Part shown: positions 18,750 through 26,984 of the stretch, piece after piece
Layout of the letters: each line of letters opens with the position of its first letter
Position numbering within the stretch: position 1 is the stretch's first letter
From: JASJAR01 sp038530285
Lineage (GTDB): Bacteria; Pseudomonadota; Alphaproteobacteria; Rhodobacterales; Rhodobacteraceae
Assembly: GCA_038530285.1 (NCBI GenBank)
Contig: JBCBCY010000012.1
Coordinates: 53,235-117,234 of the forward strand
Direction: 5' to 3'
Length of the DNA: 64,000 nucleotides
Translations under genes and position numbers: made by a program
The notes under the pieces: generated by a model
The model's input: only the letters and a program-made list of their open reading frames with translations
Told to the model about the DNA's origin: nothing
Databases searched by the model: none

Positions 18750-20336
18750 TTAGCTTGCGTGGCGCCGGAACGTCACATCACCGGCACTTGCGACATGAGG
18801 TGTAAAGCCCACCAGCGTCGATCCGCCGTTCAGGGGTACAAACCGGCAGGTCACAGGGCGGCCGTCGCGCAGCGTGATCTCGGTCGTCCAAGGTTCTCGC
18901 GGGCCGCCTGCATGTATGAAATCCGCTGCTTTTTCCCAGGTTTGCGAAGGCACACTTTGTTCGGCCCAAAGCTGTGACGCATCGGTGAGGTCCACCTGAT
19001 CTACGCCCGACATCGGGCTGTGGCCCCAAAGGTTCGAATACGCCGTATTGGCCATCGTCAAAATGCCCGCGGTCGAGAACACCGCGATCGCCTCGTCAAA
19101 ATGATCAAACACGGAACGACCCGCCTCAAGCTCGGCCCGAAAGCGGCGGGTCAGCGAGATTTCAGCACTGATGTCTTCAAAGATGAAGGCCAAGGCCCCG
19201 TCGGGGTGGGGCCGGCCTGTCACACGCAGGGTTTGCCCATTGGCCAGCGTCCAGGTTTCCGAAAAATGCCCGCCGGATGCGCTTGATTCAAGGTCGGCCA
19301 TCTGCTTGCGCCAGGCCGAATAGTTCCGCGGTTCCGGCACCCGGCCCAGATCGCGCATCCGGTCCAGAAAGCCATGCAGCGTCGGGTTGGCCGCCAAAAA
19401 GCCGAACGGCAACTCGCTGAGGTCCGAAAGTGCCGGGTTGAACATGACCAGGCGGCGCGAGCGATCAAAGATCGCAAGTCCGACAGCCAGATCCGCGAAT
19501 GTCTTGGTCAATGTCTGGGTGAAACCGCGCAGCTGTCGTTTGGCTTCGACCACCGGGTTTACATCGATCGCGGTGCAGACAAGGTGATCGCCCACGCGGG
19601 ACACCTGCACGTCATACCAGGTTTCATCGCCACCCACTTCCAGCGCCACACGCAATGGCTCGCGGTGACCTTCGCTTTCTCCAACGGCAAGTACGTCAAA
19701 CAGAGCAGGCGTTGGCCAGCGCTTTGCTGTTTCGGGCCCCCGCACGCGTTGGAGCGCATCCAGATAGCATTGATTGACCCAAACGATACGGCCCTCGGCA
19801 TCCTGTCTCCAGACGGGGTAGGGGGCGACTTCGGTATTGGCGCGCAGGGTTTCCAACTCACGCTCAAGGGCGGCGTAACTCTGGGCATCGATGTCGGCGG
19901 TCGGGACATCGACGTCTTCATCGACCAGCGTGACCCGGCACAGACCATCGCGCCATTCCGCGGTCAGCCGTGTCGACCCATCGCGCGAGGTATAGGCTTG
20001 CACCCCGTCGCCGGCGAGCGTTTCGATCCGCTTTTCAAACTCTGGGAATTCCGAGGCCAGCAAAGCCAGCAACCGCGACCAATCGGACCCATTTGTGGGG
20101 GCCGCCGCGATCAACCGCTCAGCGCCGCGCGTGGCATCCACCAGCGACGAATTGTCAAACAAGAACGCGATGTTTTCGGCCGCAGATTGCGCCCCATGGG
20201 CCGCACGCTGGGCGCGTCGGCTTTCGGGCCCCAACCAGGCGGCACCATAAAGAACCGTCGCCGCGGCAACGATCGAAGACAACAAGAGGCCAAAGGCAAG
20301 CCCCGCGCTAGAAAGTACCATCGCCGAATCCCCCAA
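18750..20336 (-). CDS. divL: DivL-type PAS-domain protein without kinase domains
   Basis: This 528-residue protein has an N-terminal membrane helix (about residues 6-32), then at least three PAS-like modules (about 140-250, 260-370 and 395-510), and ends without a histidine-kinase dimerisation box or ATPase domain. Its place beside tsaE, amgK, murU, addB, addA and trxA matches divL in Caulobacter and Sinorhizobium. In Rhodobacter capsulatus a PAS-only DivL is known to influence the CckA-ChpT-CtrA phosphorelay and gene transfer agent output. A perfect TTAA-N7-TTAA CtrA box lies 41 bases upstream. A second possible ATG lies five codons in (20321). Orthology is inferred from synteny and architecture. 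Confidence 0.8.
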   Translation of the reverse strand: MGDSAMVLSSAGLAFGLLLSSIVAAATVLYGAAWLGPESRRAQRAAHGAQSAAENIAFLFDNSSLVDATRGAERLIAAAPTNGSDWSRLLALLASEFPEFEKRIETLAGDGVQAYTSRDGSTRLTAEWRDGLCRVTLVDEDVDVPTADIDAQSYAALERELETLRANTEVAPYPVWRQDAEGRIVWVNQCYLDALQRVRGPETAKRWPTPALFDVLAVGESEGHREPLRVALEVGGDETWYDVQVSRVGDHLVCTAIDVNPVVEAKRQLRGFTQTLTKTFADLAVGLAIFDRSRRLVMFNPALSDLSELPFGFLAANPTLHGFLDRMRDLGRVPEPRNYSAWRKQMADLESSASGGHFSETWTLANGQTLRVTGRPHPDGALAFIFEDISAEISLTRRFRAELEAGRSVFDHFDEAIAVFSTAGILTMANTAYSNLWGHSPMSGVDQVDLTDASQLWAEQSVPSQTWEKAADFIHAGGPREPWTTEITLRDGRPVTCRFVPLNGGSTLVGFTPHVASAGDVTFRRHAS

Positions 20337-20376
20337 CGGATTGTGAACGGCCGAGGTAGTAATTTATCAGGTAAGG

Positions 20377-20392
20377 TTAACAGCGGGTTAAG
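20377..20392 (-). promoter_or_regulatory. CtrA-binding box upstream of divL
   Basis: On the minus strand the sequence reads TTAA, seven bases (CCCGCTG), TTAAC. This is a full match to the CtrA consensus TTAA-N7-TTAAC, in the same orientation as divL and 41 bases before its start. I noticed no other such box in the window. Confidence 0.7.
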
Positions 20393-20409
20393 CGACAGCA
20401 CGGTGCCGA

Positions 20410-21834
20410 TTATATTTCGACAGCCTGGTTCGCTCCGAGGGGTCTGCGGTCCCGGCGCGACCTTTGATCTTCCATCGCGCGCGGCCAGACGCATTCGACA
20501 ACTGCGCCAGCCTGCACCCCTGGTCGCGCACGTTCTTCGAAAGGTTCGCGGGCATTTGAAAACGTCAATACGGCACCCGAGCGTTCCAAAAGGGTTTTGG
20601 CGATAAACAGACCCAGACCCATACCGTGGTAGCCAGGGCGTTCGATCGCATCGGGCCCTTCGCGGCGTGAGCTGACAAAAGGGTCACCAAGGCGGCCTAT
20701 CACAGCACCGGGAAAGCCCGGTCCGTCGTCGGCGATACGGATACGCAGCTCGCTGTCGGTCCAGGTGATTTCAATCCAGACGGTTGTTTGGGAAAAATCC
20801 ACCGCGTTCTGAACCAAGTTGCGCAATCCGTGGATCACTTCGGGGCGACGCTCGATCACCGGTTGGTCGGGGTTGGCCCCGCTGACGGCGGCAATATCGT
20901 ATTGGATGGTCTTGCCGCGGTCGCTGTGGGGCTCGGCTGCTTCTGTAATCACCGCTGAGACCGGCGCGTGACGCAGGTGCTGATCTTCTTTGCCCGCCGT
21001 GCCCATGGACTTCAGGATATCGCGACACCGTGCGGCGGATTCGCGGATCAACTCGGCGTCCGCCAGCAGATCGGGGCGGTCTGCCAGTTCGTCCTTCAGC
21101 TCACTGCTCACCAGCATGATCGTTGCCAAAGGCGTTCCAAGCTCATGCGCGGCTGCCGCCACGACACCCCCAAGGTCGGTGAGCTTTTGTTCGCGCGCCA
21201 ACGCCATCTGGGTGGCCGCCAATGCTTCGGACATTGCATGCACCTCGGCTGAAACGCGCTGGGCGTATCCGGCCAGAAACACCACACCGATCACGATGGC
21301 GACCCAGAAGCCGAAGGCAAACAGATCCGGCAGCACCAGCACCTCACCCCCGGCGAAGCGCAATGGCAGGTGCCAGGCGGCGACGACCGAAATCAGAAGG
21401 ATCGCCGTCAACCCCAGAATGATCGTGGTGCGCGAGGACAACGTGGTCGCCGAGATGGTCACGGGTGCGAGGATCAACAGCGCAAAGGGATTTTCCAGAC
21501 CACCCGTCAGGTACAAAAGAAAGCACAGCTGGCAGATGTCGAAGAACAGCATCGCGGCCGCTTCGGGTTCACTGAGCCGTTTGTTTTCGGGGTAGACGAA
21601 CACCGCGATCAGATTTGCAACGATGGCAGCAGCGATGGCGACAAAGGCCATGCCAAGCTCGATCTGAAGGTCGAAGGACCGCGTGGCGACGGTGATCGCG
21701 ATAAGTTGTCCTGCAACCGCGATCCAACGCAGGACGATCAACGTGCGCAGGCGCACCCAGTTTGACCGCTTGGGCGGCGCGAAAAGCTGCAATGGTGTCG
21801 TTGGGCTGACCATGGGGTGCATTAGATGTGGCAT
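20410..21834 (-). CDS. regB: Redox sensor histidine kinase RegB/PrrB
   Basis: RegB senses the redox state of the quinone pool and phosphorylates RegA to control photosynthesis, respiration and CO2/N2 fixation genes in purple bacteria. The 474-residue protein has six hydrophobic segments (about 32-190) and the ubiquinone-site motif GGLENPF at 111-117. It has an H-box 'AAAAHELGTPLATI' with His230, the redox-active Cys270 exactly 40 residues later as in R. capsulatus (His225/Cys265), an N-box 'LRNLVQNAVDF' and G-box 'MGLGLFIAKTL'. Start at 21834 or 21813 (both ATG). It is divergent from senC. Confidence 0.95.
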   Translation of the reverse strand: MPHLMHPMVSPTTPLQLFAPPKRSNWVRLRTLIVLRWIAVAGQLIAITVATRSFDLQIELGMAFVAIAAAIVANLIAVFVYPENKRLSEPEAAAMLFFDICQLCFLLYLTGGLENPFALLILAPVTISATTLSSRTTIILGLTAILLISVVAAWHLPLRFAGGEVLVLPDLFAFGFWVAIVIGVVFLAGYAQRVSAEVHAMSEALAATQMALAREQKLTDLGGVVAAAAHELGTPLATIMLVSSELKDELADRPDLLADAELIRESAARCRDILKSMGTAGKEDQHLRHAPVSAVITEAAEPHSDRGKTIQYDIAAVSGANPDQPVIERRPEVIHGLRNLVQNAVDFSQTTVWIEITWTDSELRIRIADDGPGFPGAVIGRLGDPFVSSRREGPDAIERPGYHGMGLGLFIAKTLLERSGAVLTFSNAREPFEERARPGVQAGAVVECVWPRAMEDQRSRRDRRPLGANQAVEI

Positions 21835-21899
21835 GCTGCCCACTTGTAAATGCCCCCGCTGGCCACGATTTACGCCCCACCGCAGAAAGGAGTGCTGAG

Positions 21900-22505
21900 A
21901 TGCTAGACAAACTTGCGTTCGTTGTGGCCGGAATAACGATCGTCGCGGTTTCAATTGGCATATACTTTTTTACCCAGCAGCGCACATTGGCCGCTTGCGT
22001 CGGCGGTGGCACGGTGGCGGGCGATATCGGGGGGCCCTTCACGCTGGTATCTGAAACCGGCGAGACTGTGACCGACCAGGATGTGATCACCCGGCCATCG
22101 CTTTTGTACTTCGGCTACACCTTCTGCCCTGATGTTTGCCCGCTTGATACCGTACGCAATGCCGAAGCTGTCGATCTTCTGGCCGAACAGGGCCATGACG
22201 TGCAGCCTGTGTTCATCACCATCGACCCTGAACGCGACACGCCTGAGGTTGTCGGTGATTTCACATTCTATATCCATGACGACATGCTGGGGCTGTCCGG
22301 CTCCGTCGAGCAGGTGCGCGAGGCCGTCAAAGCCTATCGCGCCTATGCCAAAAAGCAGGACACAGAGGATGAGTTTTACCTCGTCGATCATTCGACCTTC
22401 AGCTATCTGGTGCTGCCTGAAACGGGGTTTGTCGATTTCTACCGCCGCGACCTGACGCCTGAGGATATGGCCGAGCGGATTGCCTGCACATTGGATGCGG
22501 CATGA
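21900..22505 (+). CDS. senC: SCO1/SenC/PrrC copper chaperone
   Basis: SenC/PrrC is a membrane-tethered thioredoxin-fold copper protein needed for cytochrome oxidase assembly and linked to RegB signalling. The 201-residue product has an N-terminal membrane anchor (about 6-24), the copper-binding CPDVC motif with Cys76 and Cys80, and the distal His164 in 'LVDHSTFSYL', which complete the copper site. The start is the ATG at 21900 behind AAAGGAG. It is divergent from regB across 65 bases and followed by regA 66 bases downstream, the standard regB-senC-regA locus. Confidence 0.95.
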   Translation: MLDKLAFVVAGITIVAVSIGIYFFTQQRTLAACVGGGTVAGDIGGPFTLVSETGETVTDQDVITRPSLLYFGYTFCPDVCPLDTVRNAEAVDLLAEQGHDVQPVFITIDPERDTPEVVGDFTFYIHDDMLGLSGSVEQVREAVKAYRAYAKKQDTEDEFYLVDHSTFSYLVLPETGFVDFYRRDLTPEDMAERIACTLDAA

Positions 22506-22571
22506 TCGATTTGACCTGAGGGGGGTAGCGACCTAGCTAGTTGGTCAGAAAAGCACAATGCGAACAAGGCG

Positions 22572-23126
22572 ATGAACGACCGAAAGCTAAACGATATCGG
22601 GCCCGACAATACCCTTCTCTTGGTGGATGACGATGAGCCGTTTCTGAAGCGGCTTGCGCGTGCCATGGAAAAGCGCGGCTTTGACGTGGAAACGGCTGAA
22701 ACCGTGGCCGCAGGGCGCGCTTTGGCCGACCAGCGCCCACCTGCATATGCTGTGATCGATCTGCGGCTGGAAGACGGCAACGGCCTTGACGTGGTCGAAA
22801 AGATCCACGAGCGACGCGCGGACAGCCGCGTGGTTGTGCTGACCGGATATGGCGCGATCGCGACAGCTGTGGCCGCCGTGAAAATCGGCGCGACGGATTA
22901 TCTGTCCAAACCCGCCGATGCCAATGACGTGACTGCGGCCCTGCTGGCGTCTGACGATGAATTGCCGCCGCCGCCGGAAAATCCGATGTCGGCGGACCGG
23001 GTGCGGTGGGAACATATCCAACGCGTATATGAACTGTGTGATCGCAATGTATCCGAGACTGCCAGGCGGCTGAACATGCACCGTCGCACCTTGCAGCGCA
23101 TTTTGGCAAAACGGTCCCCGCGCTAG
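22572..23126 (+). CDS. regA: Redox response regulator RegA/PrrA
   Basis: RegA is the DNA-binding partner of RegB. The 184-residue product has a receiver domain (about 12-125) with acidic residues D19 and D20, phosphoacceptor D63 in 'AVIDLRLEDG' (the same number as in R. capsulatus) and the Thr/Lys switch region 'VVLTGYGAI ... YLSKP'. A proline linker 'ELPPPPENP' follows, then a Fis-type helix-turn-helix ending 'SETARRLNMHRRTLQRILAKR'. The stop TAG is in a CTAG shared with the convergent LysR gene. Confidence 0.97.
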   Translation: MNDRKLNDIGPDNTLLLVDDDEPFLKRLARAMEKRGFDVETAETVAAGRALADQRPPAYAVIDLRLEDGNGLDVVEKIHERRADSRVVVLTGYGAIATAVAAVKIGATDYLSKPADANDVTAALLASDDELPPPPENPMSADRVRWEHIQRVYELCDRNVSETARRLNMHRRTLQRILAKRSPR

Positions 23127-24007
23127 GCGGCGTCGGCCTTGGCTTGGCCCATCAGCCATTTGGTGAATGTCTTCAAGGCCGAGCGCGTGTCGCCGGGCCG
23201 GGTCAGGATGTGATAGCCGCCGGTGCCGATCTGGCTTTCGTACAAAACCTCAAACGTGCCGTTGTCGATATCGCGCTGGGCGGTGGTCAGTGATGCTAGC
23301 GTGATCCCGTGACCATGGCGCACGGCTTCCAACACCAGCGATGTGGTGCCCAGAAGCGTGACTTTTTCACGATCAAGATCGATGCCATTTTCTGCCAGCC
23401 AGCGACGACCTTCGGGCCAGACATGTTCCAACACCCATGCCTCGCCGCGCAGCTTTGACAGTTCGCCCTTTGTCACCGGGCGGTACTTCCCGGCGGCACC
23501 CACAACGACGTAGCGCGAAAACAAAAGATGCTGGTTGTCCACCCCGGGCCAATTGCCCTGACCATAGCGAATGGCCACATCGAACCCATCGCGCAAAAGG
23601 TCCACCGACTTGGTGGATGGCGAAATTTCAAGCTGGATATCGGGGTGGGACGCCCAGAAGCCCCCAAGGCGCGGCATCAGCCAGGTTTCGGCGAACGACG
23701 GCGTCATGGACACGCGCAAGGGGCGGATAGTCTCCGCTTCAATGAGGTCCGTGACACCCGCCGCGATCCTGCCGAACCCGTCGGTCAGGGCTTCGCCCAA
23801 CTTTTCGCCTGCCTGTGTTGGCACCAGACGCAGCCCGTCCTTGACCACCAGTGCTGTGCCCAACCGTTTTTCCAGCGCTCGCACATGTTGTGAAATCGCA
23901 GCATGGGTCACGTTCAACTCGCGCCCTGCGGCGCTGAACGACCCGGTGCGCAGGGTCGCCTCAAACGCGCGAAGGCTTGAAAGCGGTGGGATTGATCGCC
24001 AGTCCAT
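23123..24007 (-). CDS. LysR family transcriptional regulator (GcvA-like)
   Basis: The 294-residue protein has an N-terminal winged helix-turn-helix (about 8-68, 'TGSFSAAGRELNVTHAAISQ') and a LysR substrate-binding domain (about 93-290). The 'PPLSSLRAFEATLRTGSF' start is typical of the GcvA/AmpR subgroup. Its effector is unknown. It is convergent with regA, sharing CTAG, and divergent from a 50-codon gene 98 bases away, which is therefore a candidate target. There is no LysR-associated enzyme operon next to it. Confidence 0.9.
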   Translation of the reverse strand: MDWRSIPPLSSLRAFEATLRTGSFSAAGRELNVTHAAISQHVRALEKRLGTALVVKDGLRLVPTQAGEKLGEALTDGFGRIAAGVTDLIEAETIRPLRVSMTPSFAETWLMPRLGGFWASHPDIQLEISPSTKSVDLLRDGFDVAIRYGQGNWPGVDNQHLLFSRYVVVGAAGKYRPVTKGELSKLRGEAWVLEHVWPEGRRWLAENGIDLDREKVTLLGTTSLVLEAVRHGHGITLASLTTAQRDIDNGTFEVLYESQIGTGGYHILTRPGDTRSALKTFTKWLMGQAKADAA

Positions 24008-24105
24008 AGATGTAAGTAATACTTACAACCTTGAAATATTCAAGACTCGCTTGGAACGGGCCGCCACCATAGGTTCATCTGCATCAACACATGAAAGGAC
24101 ACACC

Positions 24106-24258
24106 ATGTTCGGTTCCCTCAAGCGCCTCTTCAAAACCCGGCCCAGCTACGATCATTGGGACAGCCCAGAAATCTGGAAAGAGCACCCGCAGACGCGGTT
24201 CGAAAAGCCGCGCGCTGCCGGAAAGCGGCCACCCCATCACCCCCGGATTTACCTGTGA
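24106..24258 (+). CDS. Small hypothetical protein, 50 residues
   Basis: This short frame runs from an ATG at 24106, preceded by AAAGGA at seven-base spacing, to a TGA at 24256-24258. The product is basic and rich in aromatic residues ('MFGSLKRLFKTRPSYDHWD' at the start, ending 'RPPHHPRIYL'). It has no signal peptide or membrane helix. I do not recognise the family. It is divergent from the LysR gene and 5 bases from the convergent HD-domain gene, so the space fits a real gene. The good ribosome-binding site and the absence of a competing frame are the main support. Confidence 0.5.
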   Translation: MFGSLKRLFKTRPSYDHWDSPEIWKEHPQTRFEKPRAAGKRPPHHPRIYL

Positions 24259-24263
24259 TAGCG

Positions 24264-24860
24264 TTAGCCGGTGGCGGCCATCAGCGCAGCATGCCGCGCC
24301 GTGAAATCGGCGCGGACCTCTGCTGGTGGGCGCAACTGCACGGACAAATCGGCGATTGCACCAGGATCGGGGGTGCCAAAGAACTTGTTGGCCTCAGCCA
24401 CCGAAAACCCCGCGATCTGAACCGCTTCCAACCAGGCCGATACCCGGTCAGCCTGCTTGATCCTTTTCTTTACGGCGGCAGGTAAAACGGCAGGTAATCC
24501 AAACCGCAGGTGGATGGCGGCTGTCAGCCGATCGTCCAGATCGCTATAGCCCGGGCCCACCGCATCCTTGACCGGCGAAATCATATCTCCGATGACGTAT
24601 TCGGGGGCGTCGTGTAGAAGAGCCGCCAAGCGCCATTTCGTCTCTAAATCAGGTGAAATCCGCCCAAGCAAGGCTTCCACCAAAAGCGAATGCTCAGCCA
24701 CCGAATAAGGGTAGTCGCCTTGGGTCTGGCCGTTCCAGCGTGCCACGAACGCGAGCCCATGGGCGATATCTTCAACCTCGATATCCATGGGCGTTGGGTC
24801 CAACAGGTCAAGCCTGCGCCCCGAGAGCATGCGTTGCCAGGCGCGCTTCGGTTTGACCAT
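24264..24860 (-). CDS. HD-domain hydrolase, YfbR-like
   Basis: The 198-residue protein carries an HD phosphohydrolase domain with 'YSVAEHSLLVEALL' (first metal His), 'WRLAALLHDAPEYVIGDM' (HD motif) and a later Asp in 'RIKQADRVSAWLEA'. This is the pattern of YfbR-type 5'-nucleotidases, which remove the phosphate from deoxynucleoside monophosphates. The N-terminal 'GRRLDLLDPTPMDIEVEDIAHGL' is typical of the alphaproteobacterial subgroup. Substrate specificity is inferred from the family only. Confidence 0.85.
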   Translation of the reverse strand: MVKPKRAWQRMLSGRRLDLLDPTPMDIEVEDIAHGLAFVARWNGQTQGDYPYSVAEHSLLVEALLGRISPDLETKWRLAALLHDAPEYVIGDMISPVKDAVGPGYSDLDDRLTAAIHLRFGLPAVLPAAVKKRIKQADRVSAWLEAVQIAGFSVAEANKFFGTPDPGAIADLSVQLRPPAEVRADFTARHAALMAATG

Positions 24861-25164
24861 CTATTCCCCCTGTTTGACCGCGATTTGGTTAGGCTGCGAT
24901 GCCCGCGCTGTAAATGCCCAAGCGCCGCATGGGTCTGCAAAGACGGCGCGGGGTCGGCACGAAATGAACCACTTTTGGCCCCCAAATCGCGCAGTTTGCT
25001 TAAATATTGTGCAGATGTGATGAGTTTTGCGACTGCAGAACCGCTGAACACAGGCTGTTTACCAGTCGGGAGATGTCTTCGATCTAATGTGTTCAAAACA
25101 GAACGCTGGGGAGGCTAACCGGAGCAGGCGTGGTGCTGAAAGGTGCCACAGAAAGGAGAAACCC
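24861..25164. other. Intergenic region, 304 bases
   Basis: This gap separates the start of the HD-domain gene (minus) from the small secreted protein gene (plus), so it should hold two divergent promoters. An AT-richer stretch lies around 24985-25035. I see no clear sigma-70 pair, hairpin or RNA gene. One frame contains a CxxC-CxC pattern near 24900 but lacks a convincing start. Confidence 0.5.
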
Positions 25165-25473
25165 ATGCGTGCCATCCTGAAGAGCCTTTGTTTATGTGCG
25201 ATTATATCGGTCCCGAGTGTCGGGTCAGCCCAACAATCTTGTGCCACACGCGATATCGTCGTTGAACGGCTGAGCACCGGATACGGAGAAAACTTCGTCG
25301 GGGGCGGATTGCAATCCGAAACCAAAATTTTCGAAGTCTGGTTTTCTGAAGACAAGGGCACCTGGACCATCCTGATGACCAAGTCTGATGGCACGTCCTG
25401 CATCATGGCGTCGGGCACCAATTGGCGCGAAGCCATCCCGTCGGACAAGGTCCCAGCCGGCATCCCCGGATAA
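25165..25473 (+). CDS. Small secreted protein of unknown function
   Basis: This 102-residue protein has a clear signal peptide (about 1-22, 'SLCLCAIISVPSVGSA', cleavage near AQQ). The mature domain has about 80 residues, two cysteines that could form a disulfide ('QSCATR' and 'GTSCIMASGTNW'), and the pattern 'FEVWFSEDKGTWTILMTKSDG'. Such proteins are widespread in Rhodobacterales and presumably periplasmic. I know no function. The start is supported by GAAAGGAGAA before the ATG at 25165. ahcY follows 118 bases downstream with its own candidate promoter. Confidence 0.8.
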   Translation: MRAILKSLCLCAIISVPSVGSAQQSCATRDIVVERLSTGYGENFVGGGLQSETKIFEVWFSEDKGTWTILMTKSDGTSCIMASGTNWREAIPSDKVPAGIPG

Positions 25474-25502
25474 GAAAGTTTCTGCGTCGGTTTAGGCCGG
25501 CG

Positions 25503-25531
25503 TTGACGCTTTTGATCTATCGCCGCATTGT
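25503..25531 (+). promoter_or_regulatory. Candidate promoter of ahcY
   Basis: TTGACG and CATTGT are separated by 17 bases, ending 60 bases before the ahcY ATG. The -35 is 5 of 6 consensus, the -10 is weak. In the leader, CTCCT near 25546 could pair with AGGAG just before the start codon. I did not recognise the SAH or SAM riboswitch consensus in this leader. Confidence 0.4.
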
Positions 25532-25591
25532 CCGGCGATTTCCCTCCTGTTATGGGGCGAACTGGCGGAAGAAATGCGCTGAGGAGCCCCC

Positions 25592-26977
25592 ATGCAAGAC
25601 TACGTTGTCAAAGACATCGCGCTGGCCGCGTTTGGCCGAAAAGAACTCGACATCGCCGAAACGGAAATGCCGGGGCTGATGGCGCTGCGCGATGAATACG
25701 GTAAGGCTCAGCCGCTGGCAGGTGCGCGCATCGTCGGATCGCTGCACATGACGATCCAGACCGCGGCATTGATTGAAACGCTGACGGCCCTTGGCGCAGA
25801 TGTGCGCTGGGCGTCGTGCAACATTTTCTCAACTCAGGATCATGCCGCGGCCGCGATCGCCGAAACGGGCGTGCCGGTTTTCGCGATCAAGGGTCAGTCC
25901 CTGGAAGAGCATTGGGATTACCTCGACCGGTCGTTCCAGTTTGCGGATGGGCCGAACATGATCCTCGACGATGGCGGTGATGCGACGCTTTATGTTCTGT
26001 TGGGCGCGCGCGCGGAAGCGGGGGAAGACATCATCCCGGTGCCGGGATCCGAAGAAGAAGAGGTGATCAAGGCGCAGATCAAAAAGCGCATGGCCGAAAC
26101 GCCGGGCTGGTTCACCAAGGTTCGCGATCAGATCAAGGGTGTGTCCGAAGAGACGACCACGGGCGTCAACCGGCTGTACCAGATGGTGCGCGACGGCCAG
26201 CTGCCGTTCCCCGCGATCAATGTCAACGACAGCGTCACCAAGTCAAAGTTCGACAACAAATACGGCTGCAAGGAAAGTCTGGTCGATGGTATCCGCCGCG
26301 CCACCGACGTGATGATGGCCGGAAAGGTTGCGGTTGTCTGTGGGTATGGCGACGTGGGCAAAGGGTCGGCGGCATCGCTTGCGGGCGCGGGCGCGCGGGT
26401 GATCGTGACCGAGACCGACCCGATTTGCGCGCTGCAGGCGGCGATGGATGGTTTCCAGGTCACCACCTTGGAAGACGTCATTGGCGAGGCGGATATCTTC
26501 ATCACAGCCACTGGCAACAAAGACGTCATCCGTATCGAACATATGCGCGAAATGAAGAACATGGCGATTGTCGGCAACATCGGCCATTTCGACAATGAAA
26601 TTCAGGTCGCCAATCTGAAGAACCACAAGTGGACGTCGATCAAGGAACAGGTCGACATGATCGAAATGCCATCGGGCAACAAGATCATCCTGCTGTCCGA
26701 AGGGCGTCTTCTGAACCTTGGGAATGCGACCGGCCATCCGTCTTTTGTGATGTCGGCGAGCTTTACCAACCAGGTCCTGGCACAGATTGAGCTTTGGACG
26801 AAAAGTGCTGACTACGGCAATGACGTCTATGTCCTGCCAAAGCACCTCGATGAGAAGGTCGCGCGCCTGCATCTTGGCCGGATCGGCGCCAAACTGACCG
26901 AAATGGACAGCGAGCAGGCAAGCTACATCGGCGTAAAGCCCGAAGGTCCTTACAAGTCAGAACACTACCGGTACTGA
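25592..26977 (+). CDS. ahcY: Adenosylhomocysteinase
   Basis: AhcY reversibly hydrolyses S-adenosylhomocysteine to adenosine and homocysteine, clearing the product inhibitor of methyltransferases. The 461-residue NAD-dependent enzyme shows 'MTIQTAALIETL', 'WASCNIFSTQDHAAAAI', the Rossmann motif 'VVCGYGDVGKGSA' and the terminal 'PEGPYKSEHYRY', all diagnostic. The insert near residues 145-185 is typical of the longer proteobacterial form. GAGGAG precedes the ATG. In many alphaproteobacteria ahcY sits near divL, as it does here at a distance of about 5 kb. Confidence 0.98.
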   Translation: MQDYVVKDIALAAFGRKELDIAETEMPGLMALRDEYGKAQPLAGARIVGSLHMTIQTAALIETLTALGADVRWASCNIFSTQDHAAAAIAETGVPVFAIKGQSLEEHWDYLDRSFQFADGPNMILDDGGDATLYVLLGARAEAGEDIIPVPGSEEEEVIKAQIKKRMAETPGWFTKVRDQIKGVSEETTTGVNRLYQMVRDGQLPFPAINVNDSVTKSKFDNKYGCKESLVDGIRRATDVMMAGKVAVVCGYGDVGKGSAASLAGAGARVIVTETDPICALQAAMDGFQVTTLEDVIGEADIFITATGNKDVIRIEHMREMKNMAIVGNIGHFDNEIQVANLKNHKWTSIKEQVDMIEMPSGNKIILLSEGRLLNLGNATGHPSFVMSASFTNQVLAQIELWTKSADYGNDVYVLPKHLDEKVARLHLGRIGAKLTEMDSEQASYIGVKPEGPYKSEHYRY

Positions 26978-26984
26978 ACGGGGA

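Noticed and set aside
22530..22546. Inverted repeat GACC...GGTC around TAGCTAG between senC and regA.
   Set aside because: Only four paired bases at the ends and no T-run; too weak to call an operator or terminator.
24885..25118. A frame with CPRC and CKC near its start that looks like a small zinc-ribbon protein.
   Set aside because: It can start only at a TTG without a ribosome-binding site, and the rest of the frame has no family pattern. It may be a gene remnant.
25474..25591. A SAH or SAM-type riboswitch in the ahcY leader.
   Set aside because: The 118 bases do not show the conserved core of either class that I know; only a short CTCCT/AGGAG pairing is seen.
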